This document shows, in pieces, positions 23,860 to 33,913 of a stretch of 64,000 bases of DNA. Below the pieces are notes generated by a model. The model saw only the letters and a program-made list of their open reading frames with translations. It did not search any database and was not told the DNA's origin. Made by a program: the position numbers and the translations under genes. The DNA comes from Branchiostoma lanceolatum (taxonomy: Eukaryota > Chordata > Leptocardii > Amphioxiformes > Branchiostomatidae), in contig NC_089736.1 of the NCBI RefSeq assembly GCF_035083965.1, positions 3,243,001 to 3,307,000 of the forward strand, given 5' to 3'. The first letter of the stretch is position 1, and each line of letters starts with the position of its first letter.

Positions 23860-25345
23860 AAAAAAAACTCCTTTTTCTTCTGGCGCAAAATTAAGTCACC
23901 ATTAGAAATAATGAAGTTACAGCATCAAAGCAGGGCTCAAAATAGTTCTTGCCTTATTTACCTGCAATTTTACAAGCTGTCAAAGTAAACAGTTCATCTA
24001 CAATTTTTCTGAAATTTCTCGGCCTGAAGAAGCCTATATTATCATAGTAAATGGCTTTGAATAAGAGTCTGTAATTTGCTTAAAAGCCTGGTCTAATGGA
24101 AGGAGCTCTTTAAAGAGGTCTATCCTAATTTCTCTGCAATTACAGATAAAAAGGAAACCACTCTCATCCTACATACTGTCATAGAACATAGAATGTCATC
24201 TATGTACCAGTGAATGCCATATGAACATAGAATGTTATCTATGTACCAGTGAATGCCATACTTTGTACCTTGTACAATTGTTGTGCAATAAAGTTATTAT
24301 ATTATTTATCACAGAACCCACAGAAAAAATGGGTTGTCTTCAACTGTCTCAGAAAAGAAGTTAAATGCAGTAAGTAACTGTACTGTTCTACATGGTCCTT
24401 TTCACAATACAGTACTTGAACATAGCCCACAGGCAAGAATTTGACAGATTGAGAGATGAACTTTTTTATTTGATAACACTTAAAAGTACATCATTGTAGC
24501 CCTGGCCTAGGGCTAAATGCAGATGTACAATACATGCTAGAATCACCAATGTAACAGGAAAATTGCTGAATACCTACCGTAACATTTAAATTCAAAAGAC
24601 AGTCACACACAGGATTTCCTAGAAACATATTACTGTATTATGTCGTTATGACAACAACCTTGAAATACAATCCAGCTACAGGTGAGCTATGCTTTACTTC
24701 ACTGCTGCTTAGCTGACTTAATACAAAGCTTTTTTTCCGCTGGCAAAATTGCCAAAACATCTTTTTACCTGCAATCTGTCAATTTTTTCTGTAGATTGCA
24801 AAATGAGTATTTTGAGCCCTGAAAAGGTGTCAAGGATAACTTATAGAAACTAGCTGCCAAATCATGCATGTTAGCCAAGCATGAATGAGGGTGTAATGTG
24901 TATCATAACAAATAAAATGCCGACTTTAATCCTCTTACAGTGTTTCGTGACTAACAAAATTTTGCGGTGGTTTCATTCAACTTTGGCCAACGCCCTTAGG
25001 TTTCCAATTCTAGTAAGTGACAACTGTTTGCGCTTAGAGGAGATACTGACATGCTACATGGCTCTCCTAAAAACACGCAAGCACAAGTCACCAAGAGTCA
25101 AATATAGAGAGAGACAATTGACTTGTAACAGAACCAAGTGAAACCCAGCACCAAGAGACAACGTCTGGCGATATGATAGACGTTAAACAAGGACAACAAC
25201 AACAACAACAAAAACGTAGCTTGACTCCATAAAAGTACCATTAGTACTGTTACAGTAGTAGTACCTAATAATCATAAGTGTTCCTCAAGTCTCAATCACT
25301 TTTTACTAGCCTTTAACCCTTTATCCTGTGGGTGGAAGATTAACT
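23860..25345. other. Noncoding stretch with a retroelement-like tail
   Basis: No supported gene. 'ACATAGAATGT(C/T)ATCTATGTACC' is directly repeated near 24186 and 24224, followed by 'TTGTACCTTGTACAATTGTT' and 'GTGCAATAAAGTTATTATA'. This closely resembles the segment near 55520-55565 and is probably the 3' end of a dispersed non-LTR element. CAACAACAACAACAACAA lies near 25194. Confidence 0.55.
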
Positions 25346-25347
25346 CA

Positions 25348-25544
25348 TACTGTAAATGCCGTTAAGTTCGTGTGGTTTTTATTTGGCGCTAAGGCGAAAA
25401 TGGAGTGTTTGCGGTGGATTTAAGTTCGCTGCAGTGCTATAGTCACATACTGCTACAGTATCAGATAAAAATGTTTGCAGTGGCTTTCTTCACCACGAAA
25501 ACCACGAACATAAAACCACTGCAAGTATTTCTGCATTTACGGTA
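25348..25544. mobile_element. MITE with TACTGTAAATGC termini
   Basis: Left end TACTGTAAATGCCGTTAAG and right end TCTGCATTTACGGTAA are inverted repeats. The interior has a second inverted pair (GTTTGCAGTGGCTTT and AAAACCACTGCAAG) and the 'TTCGTGTGGTTTTTATTTGG' block with the general look of common marine invertebrate MITEs. No coding capacity. Confidence 0.75.
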
Positions 25545-26225
25545 ACTGATTTTGAAGTGTGGACTTTTGATATTGGTACAGAACTTATACAAAGTTGTAC
25601 TATTTTCCATGGCAAATTTTTACCACAACATGCATGTGATCTTCCAGAAGTGTCGTGTGCAAAGGGTCAAAGGCTGTTGGTAGTATTTTCTTTTGAAGAT
25701 AATAATTCATCTCATATACCACAGGGCCTAGTCTACACATTTACAATGTTCAGGTATATGGACCAATACTAGTATTAATAATTTGAGAAATGTATTTCTT
25801 GGACTATACTGGGTGAAATACCAAAGCAATGTAAAAACATAAAATTGCCAAGTAATGACATAATCCAAACCACATGCATCAAACCTCTTAGACAGCATCC
25901 GTCCTAAAGAACAGAGGCATCATTTTTGTCCATACCTCAGCAAATACCAATCATCTGATCAATATCCCTTGTCAATAAATCAATATAGACTTGTCAAAGT
26001 GTTCTATGTAACACTTAGATATTCCAATGTTCTTTCCTTGTGTTTCTGCTATAAGCTGTAATTGTTCAAACAACCCCATGCCATAATGTCAACATTTGCA
26101 CATGATGATCATGATAACGAAAAACGTTTTACCATGATCATGATGTCTCTGTAGTCTACTGATCTAGTGAAGGATACGTCAAATTATTTTGGGAGAACAG
26201 ATCTTGTAGACTCCATGCCTACTGC
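25545..26225. other. Noncoding sequence, no gene seen
   Basis: The only ORF of note (25557-25772, 71 codons) has no recognisable domain. 'CATGATCATGAT' runs occur near 26105-26145. Confidence 0.45.
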
Positions 26226-26227
26226 AT

Positions 26228-26400
26228 TAGTTTTGTGTGTTTTGCGTGTGAATCACGGCCAGGGCGCGGCGTGAGTTGTCTGGAGCGTGTGGAGACCGGC
26301 CGGGGTCCCGCCTACGCCCGCCCACCACCGCACCGCCCATCGCCTGACCGGCCGCTCGGTCAGATAGCAGGGGGGAGGGGGGCGGTGTGTCGTCTGCAAC
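26228..26400. promoter_or_regulatory. CpG-rich island
   Basis: A sharply GC-rich block with dense CpG (GGCCAGGGCGCGGCGTGAG, GACCGGCCGGGGTCCCGCC) in AT-rich surroundings. No consistent open frame: ORFs on both strands overlap (26227-26421 - and 26235-26453 +). Read with the next entry it may form one broad promoter region. Confidence 0.4.
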
Positions 26401-26779
26401 ATTTCTCCGGCTGGATTTCAACCTATTTTAACCCATTTTGTGGACTACTATGAGGCACGTAGGGAATATGTGATTACTTAACACTAAAGATGCACGGCAA
26501 ACGGTACGAAATATTTGGATTTTGGACCCGATTGCGTCCCCGACTGATCTTGCTAATGTAGCCAATATGACGATGAATTTTACACTGCAGTGCGGAAAGT
26601 CAGCTGACTTGGTAGTCGCTTCGCGGATCAACGATTTGACCTCAAATAACACTACTTTTACCTGATGAGGTTATCCAGATTTCAAGCACTTATTATGGAT
26701 TTAGATACTTGATAAAATGGATGGAAAGTACCTTTTTAGGATCCTAAAGAGACGCGGTGAAAGCCCAGAAGATCCTGCA

Positions 26780-26900
26780 CTTTTAAAACTCCGCCATCTT
26801 GTTCTGGTAGAGACCCAGGGGACAAAGGTCAAGTGGATGATGGCGGGCCGCCATTGGTCAGCCCGTTTGGCGGGAAGTTTGAATATGGTTACGGGGCGGG
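26780..26900. promoter_or_regulatory. Promoter-like cluster: YY1, CCAAT and E2F motifs
   Basis: CCGCCATCTTG (26791-26801) is a YY1-type site on the - strand, and GATGGCGGGC (26838-26847) is a second YY1-like site. CCATTGG (26851-26857) holds an inverted CCAAT box, and TTTGGCGGGAA (26866-26876) fits the E2F consensus. YY1/CCAAT/E2F spacing of this kind is typical of TATA-less housekeeping promoters. A - strand donor (CATCAG|GTAAAAG, near 26665) could end a leading exon of a gene running left. The gene is not identified. Confidence 0.45.
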
Positions 26901-27004
26901 GTGACGCCTACTTTCAGCGATGTTGGAAGACTAAAGAAAAATCACAAGCAATTGACAGAAACACGAACAGTATTTCATGCATTTTAGTAAGTATCTTGCT
27001 TTTA

Positions 27005-27260
27005 GGATGTCCCTGTAGCTCAATTGGTAGCGGCTTCGCAGTTGAGCCTTCTGTTTCCAATTAGTTGGATCCGGGAGACCCCGGATCGAATCCGGGAAGG
27101 GTATCCTTATCCTGCACCGTCTTTCGGAAGAGACGAAAAATGGGGGTCCCGTGTTCGAGGAGGTGCCTCGAGCTCGTTACAACAGCCTCATTACTCACAT
27201 GGGTACCTACTTGCTGTAATAATACAACCTGGTTAATTATTATTCCCAATGGCACCTAAT
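27005..27260 (+). mobile_element. tRNA-derived SINE, family S1
   Basis: Starts GGATGTCCCTG, then an A box TAGCTCAATTGG and a B box GATCGAATCC within GGATCGAATCCGGGA. The body carries CACCGTCTTTCGGAAGAGAC and GGGGGTCCCGTG, and the 3' part TAATAATACAACCTGG. It lies in the 5' flank of cytokine gene A and is absent at the same place upstream of gene B. It therefore inserted after the duplication or was lost from copy B. The - strand copy is at 14170-14374. Confidence 0.8.
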
Positions 27261-27429
27261 ATTGCTACCAAAAAGTTTGTCCTTTTGAGAGGGACTTCAT
27301 TGGTTTGCAAGACAATTGTATAACTTATCTAAATATTTCTTTAAGCATTCTTTAAATACTTCTTGAAAAGAGTTTCAACATGACAAAATCGATGCGTGCA
27401 TGGACGTCATCCATAAAATCAAGACACTT

Positions 27430-27786
27430 CGGCCTGATAGCTGATTCGACCTCGGTAACGCCCATTGGGAAGAAACCATTTTGCAAGGTCAAGCGGTATA
27501 GATTGGACTATTTTGTTCGTTCCCCCTTCGTGCCTAAGTTAAGGTCCTAACGTCATTTTATGTTCCTTTGCCAATCAGACAAAACTACCCAGTATGTTTA
27601 ATGTCCAAACTGGTCCACTATACTAGTATCTATGCAATGACGTCCAAATTTGCGCTGAACTGTACTGACATCAAGGACAATAGAAAGTTGTTCCGCCGCA
27701 TTCTCACAGAGTCACACGCACAGTAAGAACGACTGCTGCAACACTAGTTTTCAGGCTCAAGCGTTTAGTCTGGATAACAAGAAACC
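27430..27786 (+). promoter_or_regulatory. Conserved 5' flank of cytokine gene A
   Basis: This region matches 33547-33913 upstream of gene B. Shared blocks include GATAGCTGATTCGACCTCGG, GGGAAGAAACCATTT(T/C)GCAAGG (C/EBP-like), a CCAAT box (GCCAATC, about 27571) and GACAA(T/C)AGAAAGTTGTTCC close to the start. The last 25 bases before ATG (AGTCTGGATAACAAGAAACC) are identical in both. Conservation is partly due to recent duplication, so individual sites are tentative. No clear TATA box. Confidence 0.5.
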
Positions 27787-30700
27787 ATGCAGCTACTCGT
27801 AAGCTCAGTTTTTCAAGTTGTTAGTTTTCTCTGGTCTTGCTTAAAAATCAGAATATTTAGTCTGTTTTGTTGTTGGATTTTCATGTGCGTATTTACATGA
27901 ACAACCCCTTCAGTTTTCGGGTCCAATTTCAAGACATCCAAGGTCACAACTTCTTTTACGTCTGGGATGTATGATGCGTTCTTATATAAGTCGAAACTGA
28001 TTTTATGTACGTTGACATACTTTATACATTTATATGGGGTCTGAAACAGCGTATGCATAATTAGACGCACAGATATTCATGTAAAAGAATGGATTTCTTT
28101 GATTGTGTTTTTACAGGTGTTGTGTGCCACCGCCCTTCTGTTCGCGACCATCGGTGCCGCCCCCGGACAGCAGCAGAAAAGTTTTCTTGAACTACTGAAG
28201 AAGGACGCCAGGGAACTGACTGAGCTGGTGAATCATCACGGTAAGTGTGTCTGTTTTGTGCGACCGAACACCTGGCATAAGCCACGAATTTAGCCAGCCA
28301 TTATTGCAAACTTAAGCTGCCAGTGGCTCCTGAAAATTCACACCTAACATTGCACACAAGACACAATTGTATGATCGCGGTAAATGCATGGATTTAGTTC
28401 ACAAAAGCGATTGCCAGTTATTAAAACTCGAACTGTAGACTAAAAAGATGGCAGATGTTGACACATTGTAAAGAATGGTTATACTTTGAGAGGGTTTGTT
28501 TATTTCAGACAATGCAGTAAAGAATGAAGTCGATAACGATAAGGTAAGGCTTTGGGTTTATACTGTTGTTGTCATAATGGTCAAATGGTCATGAATTTGA
28601 ATTCATACCTTATCCGATGTAATCTGCTGTAATATAACCTAACATGCAAATGTTAGCATTTAAATTGTGTCATGCATGATTTCATACAAACAAATAAACA
28701 ACGTATATACATGTAAGCGGCCATGCTGTGTTGAATGAAACAGTGGCTCAGTCTTCTTATCTCACAGGATCTCGCGATGGTTGAACCCTCGGGCAGAGTG
28801 GAGGAGTCCAAGCGCCGTAAGTCATCAACTCAACAGACAACACTTATATGATAAATATGCATATGGCCACTCTTAAAGGTTCTTTAAAGAAACAAAATGG
28901 GGATTCCACCATACACATATACACGACTCTATTTCCACGTACGTACAATCAAACCTGTACAAGTGACCGCCTCTACGTAATGACCACCTGGCCAATGTGA
29001 CCACTTTCTGGTGGTCCTCGTATAATTTTTCCTGTTGACACAAGCATTAAGAATCCTGTCTATTGAGTGGTCTTCTTGGGCAGTTTTTCCTATCATAAAA
29101 AGTACAGCAGTCTCTATGTAGTATTTTCACGTGAGGCATCACAGCTACCATGATGGTTAGTTGACACTGGAAAAGTTAGGATTGTAAATCTATAATTTTG
29201 TGTTAAGTGCTTCACGTAATAAGTACACTGCACATGACTATGCATTTTTTTTTTTTTTTTTCAACCTTTATTTAACCTTGACAGTATGCACAACATACAC
29301 TCTTCGGCCGAGGCCGTTTTTCAAGAGTTCAAGGGAGGAGGTCAGGGGTCTTTTCAACGTACCATCGGAAAATGGAACATTAATTGTTATACAAAGATAA
29401 CGTTACAAACAAGTATTTCATAATCACATTCAGCAAATAAATATAAGTCGACGGTATAACATCATTTCCCTACTCGGTAATCATAGTCAGTTCGTAGTTA
29501 CTCGACGCAACATATTCTTAAATGTTGCAACTGAAGGCGCCGTTCTAAAATTTGGTGTCAGACTATTCCATTGAGTACTACCTGAGTAGGAGATAGACCT
29601 TCTATATACTTCTCTACGGACCATTGGTACATACAGTAGGTTAGACTCGCTTTGTCGTGTTGTTCTAGTTGCCCTATCTCTACAGTACGTGAACATGTGT
29701 CTCATGTAGGCTGGTACCAGGTTATTAAGAGCCTTATATGTCAGCAAAGCCTTCTGGTGCCTGTGTATAGATCTGATGTCCTTCCAGCCCAGTCGTGTCA
29801 GTACTTCAGACGATGGTGTTCTGTACGGAGCTCTCAGTAGCAGCTTCCCGGCTCTGTTCTGCATTCGTTGAAGTTTTTGTAAGTCTTGCTCAGGTGCCGT
29901 ATCCCAGACAGTACTTGCATATGTTATGTATGGTAGACATATAGTGTTGTATAAAGTACGAAGTGCTGACGTAGGTACAAATTGACTAACATGCTTCATA
30001 ATACTTATCGATCGTCTTAATTTACCAAGTACATCTTTGACATGACCTTTCCAGTTCAGATGGTTGTCAATGTAATGCCTAAGTACTTATACATGTTGCA
30101 GAAAGCTATGAGTTGCCCATTAATAGTCACCCTAGGGTTGTTGCAGTTTCTTAGCCTTTTGTCCGTACCCAGTAGCATGCACTTGCATTTCCCTTCATTC
30201 ATGGAAAGAGAATTCACGGCGAACCATTGAGACAACCTTTCGAGATCGGTTTGAAGGGCGGTCTCAATGTTCCCAACATCCTTGCTGCTGAAGTGAATGA
30301 CCGTATCGTCGGCATACATTGAAATTTCACAACTTTGGATACAGTTTTGCATGTCATTTACATAAATAATGAATAACAGTGGTCCTAAAATTGAACCTTG
30401 GGGTACGCCATACTTCACTGTATGAAAGTCAGACATGGCTCCATTAACTGCGGTGCAATGCTTTCTACCGGAGAGGTAGGAAGTGAACCAGTCAAGGGGT
30501 CCATCCTGAACCCCGTACTTGAACAGTTTTTGCAGAAGGGTAGCATGGTCAAGCGTATCAAACGCCTTTGATAGATCGATAAATACAGCACCTGTAAGCT
30601 CTCCAGCGTTCATGGCTCCCAGCCATTTCTCAACTAGTAGATGTGTTGCAGACTGTGTCGAGTGTTTCGGTCTAAAACCGGATTGAACCTCAGAGAGAAT

Positions 30701-32419
30701 GTTGTTTTCTGTGAGATACTCGTACATTTGACTATGTACAGCTCTCTCGAGGATTTTTGAAACAGTTGGTAAAATGCTAACTGGTCTGTAGTTGTTTGGT
30801 AGTGATCTATCGCCAGCCTTGTGAATAGGTGTTACCCTCGCATTCTTCCAGTCCTCTGGAAACTCATGTGTTGAGAGCGATTTGTTCAGGATGGCTGTTA
30901 GAGGGGTTGCGATGATCTCGGCCGCAGCCTTTAACAGCCTGCTGTTTAGATTGTCTAGGCCGGTCGCTTTACTTGTGTTCAGCATTCGGAGCTCCTGTTT
31001 GACAAATTCTACGGAAATGGTTTTAAATGAGAAACGAGCGAGCGATCTCTTCACATATTCCAAGGGGCTTATAGATACCATGGCTGTGTTGATGGATAGC
31101 GCTAACTTCTCAGCCACCGTCCCAAAAAAATTGTTCAGTTTTTTTGCGATTTCAGGCGAGGAGCTTGTCTCTCCCGTCTCGTCCTTCATACTTAGGATGC
31201 TGCTAGAATTGGATTTACCCAACAGAGACTGGAGGGACTTCCACATAGTCTTAGTCGAGCCCTGGTTGATTTCTTCAATGTAATGGTTTCGCTTCCTGGA
31301 GGCAACCAGTCTTTTGGTGTGATTTCGCAGATGCCTATAGGTCTCCCAATCCTTCTCGCTCCCCGTTCTTTCGGCCGTATGTCTCGCTTGGTCACGTAAG
31401 GACATAATCTCCCGAATGTCTTCTGAGAGCCATGGTGGCAGGTCAGTTCCCTTTACCTTGAACTTCTTGATGGGGGCATGCTTGTTACACACTGTGTCAA
31501 ACAGAGATTTCCAGGCGCTAGGCGGACCACATGTCCTGTACGGAGTCGAAGACACTGATCGTTGACCATGGGACTTTCTCTAGATCAGCTATGCATTTGT
31601 AGATGCATATTAAATGTTTATACCTGATAGCAAATTTGCCTGATAACAACTTTACCTGATGCCTTCCAGCATAGTGAACAGCACCCATGTCACTGTAATT
31701 ACGTCATCTAAAACACACTATATTTTGTGTACGAACAGAAGCGATCGGCACGTCCTACCCGATCAACCGATGTTCGGAGCCAGGCCCTGACCACTTCATC
31801 ACACTGTGCACGGAGTGTGACTTTTGGCGTTATCTACCTGGGTACATACCTGACCATATGTGGGAGGTGAAATGCCAGGGCCAGTCCTGCCTAAACGGTG
31901 AGTTCCCCATAATAGTCAAATTTACGTACAACATTTTCAACCCTTGGCAGATTATACAATGTATCATTACCCAAGGATTTCTTCGTGTTTTATCGTCTTA
32001 CATTGGTGTCTACATAAAGGTATAGATTCGACAACATATAAAATAAAACCAAGCCGAAGATAAGGTAAAACAGATGTATTTAGCGTGGAATCCAATCTGC
32101 GTTCAACCCAACAAAGGCATCGCAGCGAATTGTCGGGTGTTCAGTAGTATTGACCTCACCGAGGTTGAACATTATTCGTCAGTCGAATCTGCAGATATAC
32201 AGACATCCAAACCATATTTCTATGGCGTGTTAAAACTTGGTTAAGTTTTCTGTTAGCATATCTTTTGTTCATTCAGGTTTTGGACGATGCGAGCAGCAGT
32301 ATGTAACCGTTACCATCATGAGACATAGCGGACAACAACAGCCTGTCCAAATAAAGATCGCGTCAGGCTGCCAGTGCAAAATCCATAAAGATTCAGAGGT
32401 GCAAAAATGTTGGGGTTGA
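27787..32419 (+). CDS. Secreted IL-17-like cytokine, gene A (six exons)
   Basis: Predicted 173-residue secreted protein. Coding exons: 27787-27798, 28117-28240, 28509-28543, 28768-28816, 31739-31897 and 32277-32419 (TGA). All junctions are GT-AG and keep frame. Residues 1-19 are a signal peptide (MQLL...GAAP). A helical, charged stretch follows, ending in a Lys72-Arg73 site before Gln74. Residues 74-173 form a cystine-rich domain with Cys85, 97, 100, 119, 124, 131, 158, 160 and 171. The order RYLP...MWEVKC...SC, then alternating beta-strand residues (YVTVTIMR), then SGCQC fits the interleukin-17 fold, in which these cytokines act as secreted dimers on IL-17 receptors. The IL-17 call rests on motif pattern only; another cystine-knot family is possible. 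A tandem paralogue lies 1.5 kb downstream. Confidence 0.68.
28939..29095. mobile_element. Partial 'CAATCAAACCTG' MITE insertion in intron 4 of gene A
   Basis: Begins TACAATCAAACCTGTAC and contains 'AATGTGACCACTTT(C/T)T'. It resembles the left part of the hairpin element at 55768-55942, but the inverted right terminus is missing. The matching place in gene B intron 4 lacks it, so it entered after duplication. Confidence 0.6.
29238..31598 (-). mobile_element. 5'-truncated non-LTR retrotransposon (CR1/L2/Jockey-like) with target-site duplication
   Basis: Insertion of about 2.34 kb in intron 4 of gene A, antisense to it. It is flanked by 10-base direct repeats CTATGCATTT (29238-29247 and 31589-31598). 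On the - strand the 3' end has AATAAA and a poly(A) of about 17 bases (seen as T at 29245-29261). The 5' end stops within the region joining the endonuclease and reverse transcriptase, so it is 5'-truncated, as is usual for target-primed reverse transcription. Copy B of the duplication shows the unoccupied site near 35792. Confidence 0.9.
29487..31555 (-). pseudogene. Reverse transcriptase ORF of the non-LTR element, frameshifted
   Basis: The main open frame (31555-30056) holds a reverse transcriptase domain with the palm motif SKAFDTLDH, the GVPQGSILGP motif, and the catalytic YADD box at bases 30305-30316 (about residues 414-417 of the frame). A one-base loss near 30068 shifts the frame; the remainder, a C-terminal thumb/CR1-type tail (29999-29487), continues in another frame. 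A second frame break lies near 31520, upstream of which endonuclease-linker-like residues can be read. There is no full endonuclease domain. The element is dead as a mobile unit. Confidence 0.88.
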
Positions 32420-32987
32420 AAGTTTCCCTCTCAATAACGACAAGGATAACTGAACTCCATTGACTATTCATGGCCTATAGGGGCTAAATACACCAAGTTA
32501 GATAATTATAACGTAAGAGGAATGAAAAGAATTATGCTATATTCCATCTGAATCTACAGTGTTACTTCCCTCACCTTAAAACATATGTGGACAAATTCAC
32601 AGCGTGTTTCGATAACATCGTAGTTTTCAGATCGCATGCATAACACACGTGAGCATTTCGACCTTTGTTAAATAATGTGCATATTTCTGTTCCTCTTGTA
32701 TGGCATTTATAAGGAATTGCTCATATATGTCACGGTGAGCATTAATAGAATAATGTTATAGCGCTAAGGTTTATAGCTGATGGCAGTACCAGAAACTCTC
32801 ATAACCAGAAACCTTTGATTCTATTTGATGTATAAAAGTATTCAGAAGGCGGGTTAGTGTTGAATAATTTGAGGTTTAATTTGGAAAGAATCTGGCTGTT
32901 GTTTGGCAGGTGCTGTGCTGATTTAACTGCGGGTGCGGCCACTTAGCCACCACTATCATCTGTATTACATGTGTTATCCACTTCAAG

Positions 32988-32993
32988 ATTAAA
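32988..32993 (+). terminator. Candidate polyadenylation signal of gene A
   Basis: ATTAAA about 570 bases after the stop codon, followed by a GT/T-rich stretch (GTCTTGTTTTACC). No closer AATAAA was noticed. The corresponding place in gene B is altered (GAAACTAAAAAAATC). Confidence 0.45.
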
Positions 32994-33319
32994 GTCTTGT
33001 TTTACCATTAGTATACATGCTTGACAATGAATCAGAGAGTTACGAAAGTAAGGTTGATATTTTGTATTTATTTGCACGTAACGTTGTATTTATTGGTGCA
33101 CTTTTTTTAGCGTTTCTTTGTGTTAGATCAGGAATTTGAAAAATTAGCATATTGTGTTTATATACCAACAATTAAGAGCTTGATTGTGATACTTCATATT
33201 GGAATGTGGTTATGTGGACGATACCTACTTTCAGACGATGTTCGTACACTTATAATGAAAAATAATTAACAGAAACACAAACAATATTTTATATTCGCTA
33301 TAATATATTAGCGAGTAAT

Positions 33320-33562
33320 TTGCCTTTATTCATAACTTTACCTGAATTATTTAAGACACAACTCCCTAATATGACTCCTGATATTTCTAAGGAAGTTTCT
33401 CTTTTTGACTTCTTTAGTGTGCAAGACAATAGCATTACTAAAGATTTGTATAAGAATTGTATTAAAGATTTTAGAGAATTCTTGAAAGGATTTTCAACAT
33501 TACAAAATCATGCGTGCATGGATGTCATCCATAAAATCAAGCCAGCCTGGCCTGATAGCTGA
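33320..33562 (+). other. 80-codon open frame upstream of gene B, status unclear
   Basis: The frame is rich in Lys, Phe and Asp and looks more protein-like than most ORFs here (MTPDISKEVSLFDFF near its middle). The matching sequence in unit 1 (about 27285-27445) is interrupted by stops and small indels, which argues against constraint. Possibly a relic of a mobile-element ORF present before the duplication. Confidence 0.25.
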
Positions 33563-33913
33563 TTCGACCTCGGTAACGCCCCTTGGGAAGAAACCATTTC
33601 GCAAGGTCAACCGGTATAGACCGGACTTTTTGGTTACCCCTTAGTGCGTAAGTTAAGGTCCTAATGGCATTTTATGTTCCTTCGCCAATCCGACAACAAT
33701 TCTTTCACAGCTACTTAGTATGTTTAATGTTCAAATTGGTCCTCTATATGACTAATATCTCTGCAATAACAAAATTTGCCCCAAAACGCTAAACGCTCAG
33801 GGACAACAGAAAGTTGTTCCACCGCATTCTTACAGAGTCACACGCACACTTCAGAACGGCTGCTACAGCACCAGCTTGAAGGCTCAAACGTCTAGTCTGG
33901 ATAACAAGAAACC
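33547..33913 (+). promoter_or_regulatory. Conserved 5' flank of cytokine gene B
   Basis: Counterpart of 27430-27786, with the same blocks (GATAGCTGATTCGACCTCGG; AACCATTTCGCAAGG; CCAATCC at about 33686; AGAAAGTTGTTCCACCGCAT) and the same sequence before the ATG. Gene B's CCAAT box differs by one base from gene A's. Confidence 0.5.

Larger units (their letters stand above)
26905..33225 (+). repeat. Tandem segmental duplication, unit 1 (cytokine gene A)
   Basis: From about 26905 ('CCTACTTTCAGCGATGTT') to about 33225, the 5' flank, all exons, introns and the 3' flank align with 33225-37950. Shared landmarks include 'GATAGCTGATTCGACCTCGG' at 27437 and 33554, the ATG context, each splice junction, and 'GTTAGTGTTGAATAATTTGA' at 32852 and 37528. 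This unit is longer because of a SINE, a short hairpin-type insert and a 2.3 kb retroelement. Confidence 0.85.

Noticed and set aside
27007-27100. tRNA gene on the + strand
   Set aside because: A and B boxes are present, but the cloverleaf is not intact and the sequence continues into a SINE body shared with 14170-14374, so it is a tRNA-derived SINE.
26717-27259. Overlapping + strand ORFs (115, 70 and 64 codons) across the promoter-like block and SINE
   Set aside because: The frames run from promoter motifs into the tRNA-derived SINE; composition and context do not support coding.
30056-31555. Reverse transcriptase as a domesticated host gene
   Set aside because: Frameshifts at about 30068 and 31520, target-site duplications, a poly(A) tail and 5' truncation show an ordinary dead retroelement copy.
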